Below are positions 50,516 to 59,115 of a DNA stretch of 64,000 nt, in pieces. Each line of letters opens with the position of its first letter. Position 1 is the stretch's first letter. The stretch lies in the IMG/VR virus record IMGVR_UViG_3300027749_000069, positions 1 through 64,000 of that record. One strand, written 5' to 3'. This DNA is from a virus. The notes beneath the pieces are model-generated. The model was not told the origin of the DNA and searched no databases. It was given only the letters and a program-made list of their open reading frames with translations. A program made the position numbers and the translations under genes.

Positions 50516-52250
50516 GTAAATCCTTACTGAATGATTCAGAGTATTCTCCGTCACCCATAACTTGGTCTATAATTCCTTTTTTCTTTTGTAATATATTATA
50601 GATAATTTTCTCAACTGTATTCTCAAACACGGGATAATAAACTAATACACTATTCTGTTGTCCGTAACGATACGCTCTATCTTCCGCTTGACTATGATGT
50701 GCAGGTACAAATGATAAATCATTCATTACAACAACTTCTCCCGCTGTTAATGTAATACCAACACCACCAGCAATAATATTTGAGATAAATATTTTTACCT
50801 TATCTTCATTTTGAAATCTATCAACACTCTCTTGTTTCTTTTCTTTAGACATACTACCATTTAATATTACGGAGTTCTTTTTGTATTTCTCATGTAACAT
50901 ATCTAATGACATTGTAAAATTCGTAAACACAATAACTTTCTTTCCTTGGTCTAAACATTTATCTATAATCTCACAAGTATATGGAATTTTTTCGTAAGCA
51001 ATAAGTTGTCTAATTTTCATTAAACGATTTAAGGTAACACTAATAGTTTCGTTGTCTTTTTTATCATTACTAATTCTTGTAAACTCCTCCAATTCCTCGT
51101 CGTACATCTTACTTGTAAGTTCCACAAACACAGGTGTAACAATTTTTTCAGGTAAATCTAAAATATCAGTTTTCATTCTACGAAGAACATATGATTTAGT
51201 TCTTTCTCTCAATTCATCTAAATTACTTGCTCCACTTGTATTCCACACTTTTCTATTACCGACGGTAAATTGATAACCTTTACAATATCTACGAACATAT
51301 GATTGCCAATTTAATGTTAAAGGTGAATCAACAATCTTTAATAAATTAAAATAATTAATTGGTCTTGATGTCATTGGTGTTCCTGTTAACAACCAAACTT
51401 TAGGTATTGTTTCCAATACATCATTTAATAAACGAGTTCTATTCGCTGTTGCGTTTGAAACATAATGTGCTTCATCCACGATTGCCAAATCAAACTTTTC
51501 ATTTACCAATAATTTATAATCATCACTATCTTCACTTTTTTCTGTGGTGTGATAATTTTTTAATATATCATAATTGATAATATAATAATCAAAAGTAGAA
51601 CCCCATTTACGACCTTCAACTATTAATACTTTTCTATCTGTATAATTTTTAATCTCTCTATCCCAATTTATTTTAAGAGACGCGGGACAAACAATTAAAA
51701 CTTTCTTTGCACCACTCTCCATAGACGCGATAACCGCTGCCGTCGTTTTTCCGAGACCCATATCATCGGCCAATATAAACTTATTGTTCGCTAATAATTT
51801 CTCAATAGCAACCTTCTGGTGTTCCATAGGAGGACGATTATCATATGGACTATAATCAATTACACGATTTAACTTTTTCTCGTCTTGAACAATTGCGGAC
51901 TTTGGTAACCACATTGCACTCATTTGGTCACTATCTAAAACTTTACCCCATATATGAAACGCTTTATCAGATTCACACAACAATTTTTCACACCAAATTT
52001 TTTCAGGGGGAACGGGTAATAACCTTTCTTCCATAATTTTTTCTCCAAATGTGGAAACCAAATTAATATATTTTCGTGCAACCTTTGGACTCAATTCGTA
52101 ATATTTCATTACATATTCAGCTTGGGGTCTTGTTAACTTAAAATTTTTAACCTCATCTATCTTTCTTTTCCAATCCAATAATTGGTTATTGGAACCTTCG
52201 TAAGTTAATAATATAGTTCTCGCTTCAATCTCGGGAATTTTTATCTCCAT
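50499..52250 (-). CDS. SNF2-type superfamily 2 helicase
   Basis: 583 residues. N-terminal about 120 residues precede the motor. Motif I LADDMGLGKTTAA, Ia VLIVCPASL, II VDEAHY (DEAH), III WLLTGTPM, IV-V region VIFTNFTMSLDMLH and IIAGGVGITLTAG, VI ARAYRYGQQ as in QAEDRAYRYGQQNSV. This is the SNF2 order, close to SMARCAL1/HARP-like fork remodellers. T4's UvsW does the comparable job of fork regression and R-loop removal but is a different branch. It is convergent with a small gene, with no obvious promoter. Confidence 0.85.
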   Translation of the reverse strand: MEIKIPEIEARTILLTYEGSNNQLLDWKRKIDEVKNFKLTRPQAEYVMKYYELSPKVARKYINLVSTFGEKIMEERLLPVPPEKIWCEKLLCESDKAFHIWGKVLDSDQMSAMWLPKSAIVQDEKKLNRVIDYSPYDNRPPMEHQKVAIEKLLANNKFILADDMGLGKTTAAVIASMESGAKKVLIVCPASLKINWDREIKNYTDRKVLIVEGRKWGSTFDYYIINYDILKNYHTTEKSEDSDDYKLLVNEKFDLAIVDEAHYVSNATANRTRLLNDVLETIPKVWLLTGTPMTSRPINYFNLLKIVDSPLTLNWQSYVRRYCKGYQFTVGNRKVWNTSGASNLDELRERTKSYVLRRMKTDILDLPEKIVTPVFVELTSKMYDEELEEFTRISNDKKDNETISVTLNRLMKIRQLIAYEKIPYTCEIIDKCLDQGKKVIVFTNFTMSLDMLHEKYKKNSVILNGSMSKEKKQESVDRFQNEDKVKIFISNIIAGGVGITLTAGEVVVMNDLSFVPAHHSQAEDRAYRYGQQNSVLVYYPVFENTVEKIIYNILQKKKGIIDQVMGDGEYSESFSKDLLKSLL

Positions 52251-52291
52251 ATAATATATATAATATAACTAAATAGAATGAAAGATTAAAC

Positions 52292-52299
52292 TATTTATA
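52292..52299 (+). promoter_or_regulatory. Candidate late promoter of tail cluster
   Basis: TATTTATA ending 5 nt before the ATG at 52305, so the transcript would start at the A of ATG. Confidence 0.6.
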
Positions 52300-52304
52300 A
52301 GGAT

Positions 52305-52817
52305 ATGAATAATAAACTACCTATTACGAGAATGTCCAAATTCCTTTCTCAGGATGACTTTGATTTAAATATTCAAATGGGTCAGGAATACCTTCATGGT
52401 GATTTGGGGATAAAATTGGTGCTATATCGTGTTGATAAACAAAAAACAGAAAACGACGATGTTTACGCTGAAGTTGGGGTAGATGAAATTAAATACTTCC
52501 CACCAATTGAGTTTTACGCGTTGGTTAAAATAGAGGAACCAAAGAACAGTTCATATAAAGGTGGACTATTAAGATACAACGAACCGGGTAATATGACATT
52601 ATCGGTTTATATAAAACATTTGGAAGAATTAAAGGTTGACATAAAATACGGAGATTTCATTGGATATCCAGAATCTGAAACAAGAACAAGATATTATAAC
52701 GTTTCAAATGATGGAAAAGTAACATCAGATAATAAACATAATATGTTTGGATACAAACCATATTATAGAAACATTGTATGTACAGCAGTACAAGACAATA
52801 CATTTAGAGGAGTATAA
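52305..52817 (+). CDS. Neck/tail structural protein, possibly gp14-like
   Basis: 170 residues. Blocks YLHGDLGIKLVLYRVDKQKT, YFPPIEFYALVKI and LRYNEPGNMTLSVYIKHLEE, then HNMFGYKPYYRN look familiar from tail-adjacent genes in T4-like phages, but I cannot name the family with confidence. It precedes the gp15-like gene by 1 nt. Position between neck and sheath gene suggests a gp14 or similar head-tail connector. The late octamer abuts the start. Confidence 0.45.
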   Translation: MNNKLPITRMSKFLSQDDFDLNIQMGQEYLHGDLGIKLVLYRVDKQKTENDDVYAEVGVDEIKYFPPIEFYALVKIEEPKNSSYKGGLLRYNEPGNMTLSVYIKHLEELKVDIKYGDFIGYPESETRTRYYNVSNDGKVTSDNKHNMFGYKPYYRNIVCTAVQDNTFRGV

Positions 52818-52818
52818 C

Positions 52819-54096
52819 ATGGGAATACCTAAAAGAAAAACAAATATTGAAATCTATAAAGGAAATGAACTCACTAAAAGGAGACAGGAACTTTTGGATA
52901 ATATTACCAAATCAGATACAAATCTTCCTGATTCTATATTACATGATGATTTGGATAGAGGTATGTTAGATTATGTTACGAAAACATTTAAGGTTGTAAC
53001 TGACGGTAAACAAATCCCAATTATTGATAAGATATTAACAATACAAAGGTGGGGTGAGTTTATGCAGAATTGGTCATTTACCGACGACGACGGGAATATG
53101 CAACTTCCATTTATTGCAACCATTAGAAAACCCGACGTTCAATTTGGAACAAATCCATCGGTTCAAAGAACAATACCTGACAGATATCAAGTTTATTACG
53201 CTTCAGTTCCGAATTGGAATGGTTCACAATTGGGTGCGGACATTTACACAATACCACAACCTATCCCTGTGGATATTACATATGACGTAACAATTATATG
53301 TAATAAATTTAGAGATTTAAACAAGTTTAATAAAATCATATTACGTCACTTTGCGTCAAGACAAGATTACACAACGATTAAAGGACATTATATTCCTATT
53401 GTTCTTGATAAGATTGAAGATAATAGTCCAATTGAAACAATTGACGGACGTAGATTTTACGTTCAAAATTATCAATTTACAATGTTGGGTTATTTGATTG
53501 ATAGTGAGGAGTTCCAAGTAAAACCCGCAATTAACAGATTATTTACCATGTTTGAGTTTATAAAAGATAATCCCAAATTTAATATTAATAAAGTTGTTAA
53601 CACTAATGAAATAATACAAACTGTAAACTTAGTTGGAGACGGACTTCAAAGTGTGTTTGACGTAGGGGAAAGTATTGGTACATTATTTGGAGTTTATATA
53701 AATGATGTATTACAAACAAAGAATGTAAATTATTTACATATTGCTTACACCTCAAAAATAGAATTTGTCAACCCATATATTCCAACGGCAGGAAGTAAAA
53801 TTACTATTGTTTATTACAAAAGTAAGAATAGTAGAATAGTTGGGACATCAGGTAGAATTTTTAGTTTTGTTAGAGAAGAATTTCAATATACTGGAACCGA
53901 ACCTTTATTTAATGGTGATATTAATAGACCCATGTTTGATACAAATCAAATGATTAATAGTGTAATTACTGTTGAGATTAACGGATTGGCAGAACAAGAA
54001 GGTATTGGGTTTATAGTTTCAGATGATAGTTCATTCATTATATTATCAGATAAACCGTCCCTAAATTCAAACATATCAGTAGGGTATTTGTATTAA
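52819..54096 (+). CDS. Tail sheath stabiliser, gp15-like, with extra C-terminal domain
   Basis: 425 residues from the ATG at 52819; an in-frame ATG at 52747 lies inside the previous gene and is rejected. The first 255 residues follow the gp15 pattern: VDITYDVTIICNKFRDLNKF, then HFASRQDYTTIKGHYIPIVL and RRFYVQNYQFTMLGYLID. T4 gp15 (272 residues) caps the tail and joins it to the neck. The remaining 170 residues, from FEFIKDN, form a separate strand-rich domain repeated as the whole of the next protein. The gp15 assignment is moderate. Confidence 0.5.
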   Translation: MGIPKRKTNIEIYKGNELTKRRQELLDNITKSDTNLPDSILHDDLDRGMLDYVTKTFKVVTDGKQIPIIDKILTIQRWGEFMQNWSFTDDDGNMQLPFIATIRKPDVQFGTNPSVQRTIPDRYQVYYASVPNWNGSQLGADIYTIPQPIPVDITYDVTIICNKFRDLNKFNKIILRHFASRQDYTTIKGHYIPIVLDKIEDNSPIETIDGRRFYVQNYQFTMLGYLIDSEEFQVKPAINRLFTMFEFIKDNPKFNINKVVNTNEIIQTVNLVGDGLQSVFDVGESIGTLFGVYINDVLQTKNVNYLHIAYTSKIEFVNPYIPTAGSKITIVYYKSKNSRIVGTSGRIFSFVREEFQYTGTEPLFNGDINRPMFDTNQMINSVITVEINGLAEQEGIGFIVSDDSSFIILSDKPSLNSNISVGYLY

Positions 54097-54106
54097 ACCA
54101 TAATCT

Positions 54107-54610
54107 ATGTACGAATTTATAAAAGATAATGTAGTTTCAAGTCAGAGTCAAAATATGGCGGTTAATATAGTAACGGTCAGTTTTATCGCGGACGGAATAC
54201 AAACTAAATTTAGTGTTGGAACTAACATCGGAACCTTATTTTCAGTTTCAATGAACGGTATAGGTCAAATAAGAGATTTAAATTTTACATTTATAAACTA
54301 CACAAGTACAATTACATTTTTTACTCCACCTATAAAGAACTCAATAATAACGGTACAATTTTATAAAGGAACCAATAGTGTAATTTTAGACAACAAGGGT
54401 AAATTATTACAATTTGAAAAAGAAGAGTTTATTTATACTAACTCAAGAGTGTTTAATTTAAGTAATTCAATCAATAGTTTGATAACCGTAGAAACCAATG
54501 GTTTGGCTGAAGAAGATTTAATTGGCTTTGATATTACAGGAGATAAAGAAATCACATATAATAATAACCCTATAGTGGGTTCAAAAATAAGTATATCTTA
54601 TTTATACTAA
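54107..54610 (+). CDS. Tandem paralogue of the gp15-like C-terminal domain
   Basis: 167 residues. It begins MYEFIKDN and ends NGLAEEDLIGFDI, then SYLY; the same landmarks (MFEFIKDN, SIGTLFGVYINDV, NGLAEQEGIGFIV, VGYLY) end the preceding protein. Thus a stand-alone copy of that C-terminal domain follows it after 10 nt. The two share perhaps 40 percent by eye; the divergence shows that the duplication is old. It probably forms a second copy in the tail-neck assembly. The 3' end overlaps the convergent small gene by 4 nt. Confidence 0.65.
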   Translation: MYEFIKDNVVSSQSQNMAVNIVTVSFIADGIQTKFSVGTNIGTLFSVSMNGIGQIRDLNFTFINYTSTITFFTPPIKNSIITVQFYKGTNSVILDNKGKLLQFEKEEFIYTNSRVFNLSNSINSLITVETNGLAEEDLIGFDITGDKEITYNNNPIVGSKISISYLY

Positions 54611-54765
54611 TCGTCCCCATAAATGTCTTTCTTTTTAGGTTTACAAAGTTCTTCAATATGTTTTTCAAGTACTTTATAAATTTTTAATCCATTTTTATCA
54701 CAATAATTTTTTAACATTTCGTGGTGTTTCTCACCTATTTTGACATTTTTTTGTTTGTTTTCCAT
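54607..54765 (-). CDS. Small ribbon-helix-helix-like protein
   Basis: 52 residues, a gene too short for simple open-frame lists. It starts MENKQKNVKIGEKHHEMLKN and continues to YKVLEKHIEEL. The pattern of a short strand (NVKI), a helix with E.H..LK.YC, a G turn and a second helix with I.KVLE..I.EL is the ribbon-helix-helix layout of CopG/Arc repressors. Convergent with 54107-54610 (overlap 3 nt). It fills most of the gap to the sheath gene. A DNA-binding regulator is likely; the target is unknown. Confidence 0.6.
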   Translation of the reverse strand: MENKQKNVKIGEKHHEMLKNYCDKNGLKIYKVLEKHIEELCKPKKKDIYGDD

Positions 54766-54835
54766 ATAAAAGATAATTAAAGATAAATAACTATCTTTTT
54801 AAGAAAAGTTCGGAAATCTTTGGTGAAAACAAAGA

Positions 54836-54843
54836 TATTTATA
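54836..54843 (+). promoter_or_regulatory. Candidate late promoter of tail sheath gene
   Basis: TATTTATA 37 nt before the sheath ATG. The leader lacks a Shine-Dalgarno sequence. Confidence 0.55.
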
Positions 54844-54880
54844 AGATAAGTAATAAAACAATTTAACCAAACAACAATCG

Positions 54881-57301
54881 ATGGCAAATTCAAACAGAGT
54901 ATTCGTTTCTCCAGGTGTTTATACATCAGAGAAGGATCTAACATTCGTAGCACAAAGTATAGGTGTTACAACATTGGGATTAGTGGGAGAAACCTTAAAA
55001 GGTCCAGCTAATGAACCAATATTAATTTCAAATTTTGACGAATTTAAAACATATTTCGGAGGAACATCACCAGAAAAAGATGGTAATGGTAATCCAAAAT
55101 ATGAATTAGGTTATGTCGCAAAATCTTATTTACAAGAGTCAAATCAATTATTTGTAACAAGAGTATTAGGAAAGACAGGTTATAAAGCAGGTAAAACATT
55201 CGGTATTAAAACATTAGGTACAGATGCGGATATTGTAGTGGTAGCATTAAGATCAAGAGGACATTATTCAGGAGAAACTTTAGTATTTGAAGTTACTGGA
55301 AATACATCCTTCGTTCTTAGTGGTGCAACATTAACAACTAATCCATTATCTGAATTTGATATTCATGTTACAGGTGCAACAGGTGGATCTAAAGTTTTTA
55401 CTTGTAGTTTAGACGTTACATCACCAAAATATATAACTAAAGTTTTAGGAACAAGTCCATATGATAAAGATAGAAGTGATGTTCCTTTATATGTTCACGA
55501 AGTATATCCAAACTTAACTAAAAATTTATATCACCAAGGTATGATTAGTGGTTTAAGTTTTACTGAAGTATATAACGCTGAAAATGACAATTTTTCAAAT
55601 CCTTGGGATACACCAATGTCTCCTACTGTAGTTTCTGAAGTCCGCGGTGGTAAAGTTGATGATTTATTTGATGTTATTACAATTTCCGACGGTGACGCAG
55701 CAAATCAGGAAGTTAAAATTACAATTCAAAATATTAATATTGAAACAGGTGAATTTGATATATTAGTTAGAGATTTTAATGATTCGGACGAAAATATGGT
55801 TGTTTTGGAAAAGTTCTCAAGATGTTCAATGAATCCAGATGTTGCGGGATATGTGGCAAGAAAAGTAGGAACATCAAATGGTGAATATACTTTGAATTCT
55901 AAATATATTATGTTAAGTATGGACTCTAACGCACCATCAAATGCATTCCCTGCAGGATTTAAAGGTTTTAAAAATGCAGTATTATCAGGGTCAACAAAAT
56001 TAGGTAATGTTCTTTATAAAACTAATTATTTTGATTCAGGTGAAACAATCTATGGTACAACAACAAGTAACGGTGACAAATATAGAAAAACATCTTTAGG
56101 TTTATCTTCAGATAGTAATTTTAGTTTTGACGCAGATTTGTTCAAATATAAAGGTTCAGGAACATTGAATAGTACTGATGGATTTCACTTATCAACTAAT
56201 GCATCTTCAATTACAGGTACAACATATCAAACAACGGGTTATGATTTGGAAGGTCAAACAGACGCCGCTAACAACAAATTAACCAATATTAATTACCGTA
56301 AATTTACATTTGCAGTATGTGGTGGTTTTGATGGTTGGGATATCTACAGACAAGTAAGAACATATGGTGATGGTTATATATTTGGAAAATTAATATATAT
56401 TTCAGGTCTTACAACAAATGGTGGATTATTTGATACCGCATCAGGAAACTCTGATTATTACGCGTATTTAGAAGGTATTAATACGTATGCTAATCCTGAA
56501 GCTATAGATATTAACGTATTTGCAACTCCAGGTATTAACTTCTACGACCATAGTTCATTAACAACTCAAGCAATTGACATGATTGAAACCGATAGAGCCG
56601 ATTCAATTTATATCATCGGAGCCCCAAATGAAACTATTGCTTCTAATGTTATTGACGATTTAGACGGTATTGCGGTTGATTCTAACTACTCTGCAACATA
56701 TTGGCCTTGGATTCAAGTAAGAGATACAGATAACGCAACTCAATTATTCATCCCACCAACAGGTGAGGTTGTTAAGAATATTGCTTTAACTGACAACGTA
56801 TCTTATCCTTGGTTTGCAGTTGCGGGTTATAGTAGAGGTTTAGTAAACGCAATCAAAGCTCAAAAGAAACTTACTCTTGACGAAAGAGATGAGTTATATA
56901 AAGCAAGAATCAACCCAATTGCAACATTCTCTGATACAGGTACCATTATATGGGGTAACAAAACGTTACAAGTTAGAGAGTCAGCTTTAGATAGAATCAA
57001 CGTAAGAAGATTATTATTAAGAGCAAGAAAATTGATATCTGCAGTCGCTGTAAGGTTATTATTTGAACAAAATGACGACCAAGTAAGACAAGAATTCTTA
57101 AGATTGGTAAACCCTATCTTGGAATCAATTAAGAAAGAAAGAGGTTTATATGACTTCCGTGTAAGTGTATCTAATGACCCAGAGGACATCGATGCTAACA
57201 CATTAAGAGGTAAGATTTACATCAAACCAACTCGTTCTTTAGAATTCATTGATTTGGAATTTGTAATCACTCCAACAGGAGCTTCATTTGAAAATATCTA
57301 A
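54881..57301 (+). CDS. 18: Tail sheath protein (gp18-like)
   Basis: 806 residues (T4 gp18 is 659). N-terminal SPGVYTSEKDLTFVAQS and GVTTLGLVGETLKGPANEPI, then FDEFKTYFGG, are standard for contractile sheaths. The C-terminal part has WGNKTLQVRESALDRINVRR, LLRARKLISAVAVRLLFEQN and a final strand domain FIDLEFVITPTG, the conserved core. The middle (about 230-480) holds large insertions forming outer domains. The sheath contracts to drive the tube into the cell. Codon use is rich in strongly expressed codons. Confidence 0.92.
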   Translation: MANSNRVFVSPGVYTSEKDLTFVAQSIGVTTLGLVGETLKGPANEPILISNFDEFKTYFGGTSPEKDGNGNPKYELGYVAKSYLQESNQLFVTRVLGKTGYKAGKTFGIKTLGTDADIVVVALRSRGHYSGETLVFEVTGNTSFVLSGATLTTNPLSEFDIHVTGATGGSKVFTCSLDVTSPKYITKVLGTSPYDKDRSDVPLYVHEVYPNLTKNLYHQGMISGLSFTEVYNAENDNFSNPWDTPMSPTVVSEVRGGKVDDLFDVITISDGDAANQEVKITIQNINIETGEFDILVRDFNDSDENMVVLEKFSRCSMNPDVAGYVARKVGTSNGEYTLNSKYIMLSMDSNAPSNAFPAGFKGFKNAVLSGSTKLGNVLYKTNYFDSGETIYGTTTSNGDKYRKTSLGLSSDSNFSFDADLFKYKGSGTLNSTDGFHLSTNASSITGTTYQTTGYDLEGQTDAANNKLTNINYRKFTFAVCGGFDGWDIYRQVRTYGDGYIFGKLIYISGLTTNGGLFDTASGNSDYYAYLEGINTYANPEAIDINVFATPGINFYDHSSLTTQAIDMIETDRADSIYIIGAPNETIASNVIDDLDGIAVDSNYSATYWPWIQVRDTDNATQLFIPPTGEVVKNIALTDNVSYPWFAVAGYSRGLVNAIKAQKKLTLDERDELYKARINPIATFSDTGTIIWGNKTLQVRESALDRINVRRLLLRARKLISAVAVRLLFEQNDDQVRQEFLRLVNPILESIKKERGLYDFRVSVSNDPEDIDANTLRGKIYIKPTRSLEFIDLEFVITPTGASFENI

Positions 57302-57327
57302 TCTAAAAGGAGATATATAAAAATAAG

Positions 57328-57355
57328 AAGAGTATCAGAAATGGTACTCTTTTTT
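57328..57355 (+). terminator. Terminator after sheath gene
   Basis: AAGAGTA pairs with TACTCTT around a loop containing CAGAAATGG, followed by Ts. Confidence 0.8.
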
Positions 57356-57413
57356 AATGCTCCACGTAGAACCATATTATATAACAATTATACTATTATA
57401 TTATACCCAGAAT

Positions 57414-57489
57414 ACTGGAACTAGATATACTAGTATTTATTATTGAAATATTAAATTATTAAAGGAGAGTATTAAACTGGAACTAGATA
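57414..57489 (+). repeat. 14-bp direct repeat in sheath-tube intergenic region
   Basis: ACTGGAACTAGATA occurs at 57414-57427 and 57476-57489. The 57302-57625 gap holds this repeat, the terminator, a purine-rich AAAGGAGAG, and the tube promoter; I see no gene in it. Confidence 0.6.
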
Positions 57490-57580
57490 CTGGAGCCTGT
57501 AAAAAACTACGAAAAATAATTGACATAAACAAGTATTTCCAATAAAAAACTTAAAATAAAATTATTTTCCAATATAGATA

Positions 57581-57588
57581 TATTTATA
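57581..57588 (+). promoter_or_regulatory. Candidate late promoter of tail tube gene
   Basis: TATTTATA 37 nt before the tube ATG, the same spacing as for the sheath gene. Confidence 0.55.
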
Positions 57589-57625
57589 AGAAAGTAAATA
57601 ACTTAAAAACTTTAACAAATACAAT

Positions 57626-58114
57626 ATGGCAGATTTATTAATGAAAATGCCGGTTCCTTACGAACCGAAAAGAAAAAATAGATTTATCCTAAGATTCCCA
57701 TCATCTTTAGGAATAAATGAGTGGTATGTATTCTCCACAGCGAGACCATCTGCTAAAATTAAATCAGTTGAGATTCCTTTCTTGAACACAAAAACTTATG
57801 TTGCTGGTCAATTTGAGTGGGAAGAGATTAAAGTTCAATTTAAAGACCCAATTGGTCCTTCTGCTTCTCAAGCACTTATGGAATGGTTCCGTTTACATGC
57901 GGAGTCAGTTACAGGTCGTATGGGATATGCTGCAGGGTATAAAAAAGACATTGAATTGGAGATGTTAGACCCAACGGGAGTTGTAGTTGAAAAATGGATT
58001 TTACAAGGTTGTTTCTTAACAAGTTTAAACTTTGGTGATTTAGATTACTCAAGAGATGATTTAGCAACAATCGACGCTTCATTAAGAATGGACCGTTGTA
58101 TCCAAGTTTATTAA
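57626..58114 (+). CDS. 19: Tail tube protein (gp19-like)
   Basis: 162 residues, equal to T4 gp19 (163). MADLLMKMPVPYEPKRKNRF, then FSTARPSAKIKSVEIPFLNT, VQFKDPIGPSASQALMEWF and ILQGCFLTSLNFGDLDYSRD are the tube-protein blocks. It stacks into the inner tube that carries DNA and guides sheath assembly. It is flanked by its own promoter and a strong terminator, so it can be made in large amounts. Confidence 0.92.
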   Translation: MADLLMKMPVPYEPKRKNRFILRFPSSLGINEWYVFSTARPSAKIKSVEIPFLNTKTYVAGQFEWEEIKVQFKDPIGPSASQALMEWFRLHAESVTGRMGYAAGYKKDIELEMLDPTGVVVEKWILQGCFLTSLNFGDLDYSRDDLATIDASLRMDRCIQVY

Positions 58115-58135
58115 TATAATAATTTTTCATATGAG

Positions 58136-58170
58136 AAACCGATATACCAGAAATGGGTATCGGTTTTTTT
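58136..58170 (+). terminator. Terminator after tube gene
   Basis: AAACCGATATACC pairs with GGGTATCGGTTT (one bulge) around an AGAAAT loop, followed by a run of Ts. Confidence 0.88.
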
Positions 58171-58215
58171 ATTTAAAAACTTTACTTTCTAATAGTTATA
58201 GTATAAACTTATATT

Positions 58216-58965
58216 ATGGACGAAACAAGAATAGACCCAACAATCGCATACGATGTGGTGGAATTACCAACTAAAGGTATCCATTATAAAAATAAAAATA
58301 AATCAGTTAGAGTTGCATACCTAACCGCAAGTGACGAAAACATTCTATCATCACCAAGTTTAATTGGTTCTGGTTTAGTTATAGATGAATTACTAAAAAG
58401 AAAAATATTAGATAAATCATTATCTATTGATGAAATCGTTGAAGAGGATAGACAAGCAATTCTTATATTTTTAAGAAATACTGCTTTTGGTACCGAATAT
58501 AAAATAGAAGTCACTGACCCAAAAACAAATGAAACATTTACAGCCGATATTGATTTAAGTGAAATTAAAGTAAAAGATTTTACATTAGAAGAAGATTCTA
58601 ATGGTGAATATAAGTACTTTATGGAAAAAAGTAAAATTGATATTTCATTTACTTTTTTAACATTAAAACAAGAAAAAGAAATTGATGAAATTAAAAAAAG
58701 TTGGAATGGTAATGGGGTTGCTCCAATTGTAACCAAACAACTTGAAATGATGATTAAGTCAGTTAATGGAAATAGAGATTTAATGAATATTAGAAATTTA
58801 ATTGAAACCTTACCAATTAAGGATTCACAAAGTTTTAGAAAATTCATTAACCAAGTTAAACCGGGGTTGGATCTAACCCAAAATGTTACAACCCCGTCCG
58901 GAGAGACAATCCAAGTTGAAATTGGATTCGGGGTAGAATTTTTTCGTCCTTTCTATGGATTATAA
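58216..58965 (+). CDS. Baseplate hub/assembly protein, gp26-like
   Basis: 249 residues. VELPTKGIHYKNKNKSVRVA, YLTASDENILSSPSLIGSG, RQAILIFLRNTAFGTEYKIE and a TLKQEKEI block match the T4 gp26 family (T4_baseplate), also seen as tail-assembly chaperones in related phages. The end GVEFFRPFYGL overlaps a small frame (58955-59098), as chaperone pairs often do. It acts during tail assembly, before or with the tape-measure protein whose gene follows. Confidence 0.65.
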   Translation: MDETRIDPTIAYDVVELPTKGIHYKNKNKSVRVAYLTASDENILSSPSLIGSGLVIDELLKRKILDKSLSIDEIVEEDRQAILIFLRNTAFGTEYKIEVTDPKTNETFTADIDLSEIKVKDFTLEEDSNGEYKYFMEKSKIDISFTFLTLKQEKEIDEIKKSWNGNGVAPIVTKQLEMMIKSVNGNRDLMNIRNLIETLPIKDSQSFRKFINQVKPGLDLTQNVTTPSGETIQVEIGFGVEFFRPFYGL

Positions 58966-59098
58966 AAAAGGACAATTAGACGAAATTTTATTTTTAGTTA
59001 AAAGAGGGTTCTCTTATGGGGATATTCTTTCTATGCCTGTGTACATTAGAAGATATTATATTAATTATATGATAGAGAAAGAGACTGAAAATAATTAA
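58955..59098 (+). CDS. Small overlapping partner of gp26-like gene
   Basis: 47 residues (MDYKKGQLDEILFLVKRGFS, then YGDILSMPVYIRRYYINYMI). It starts 11 nt before the stop of the gp26-like gene in the +1 frame with its own ATG. It could be a separate, coupled gene or the downstream part of a frameshifted chaperone, as with lambda gpG/gpGT. A run of As (TATAAAAAAGG) lies at the overlap. The G..SY.DI..MP...R.YYI pattern looks conserved in phage tail genes, so it is probably real. Confidence 0.55.
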   Translation: MDYKKGQLDEILFLVKRGFSYGDILSMPVYIRRYYINYMIEKETENN

Positions 59099-59104
59099 TT
59101 AGTC

Positions 59105-59112
59105 TATTTATA
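59105..59112 (+). promoter_or_regulatory. Candidate late promoter
   Basis: TATTTATA ending 3 nt before the ATG at 59116. Confidence 0.55.
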
Positions 59113-59115
59113 TGT

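Noticed and set aside
58284-58847. Minus-strand frame of 187 codons opposite the gp26-like gene
   Set aside because: Shadow of an AT-rich coding frame, with no recognisable domain, start signal or promoter.
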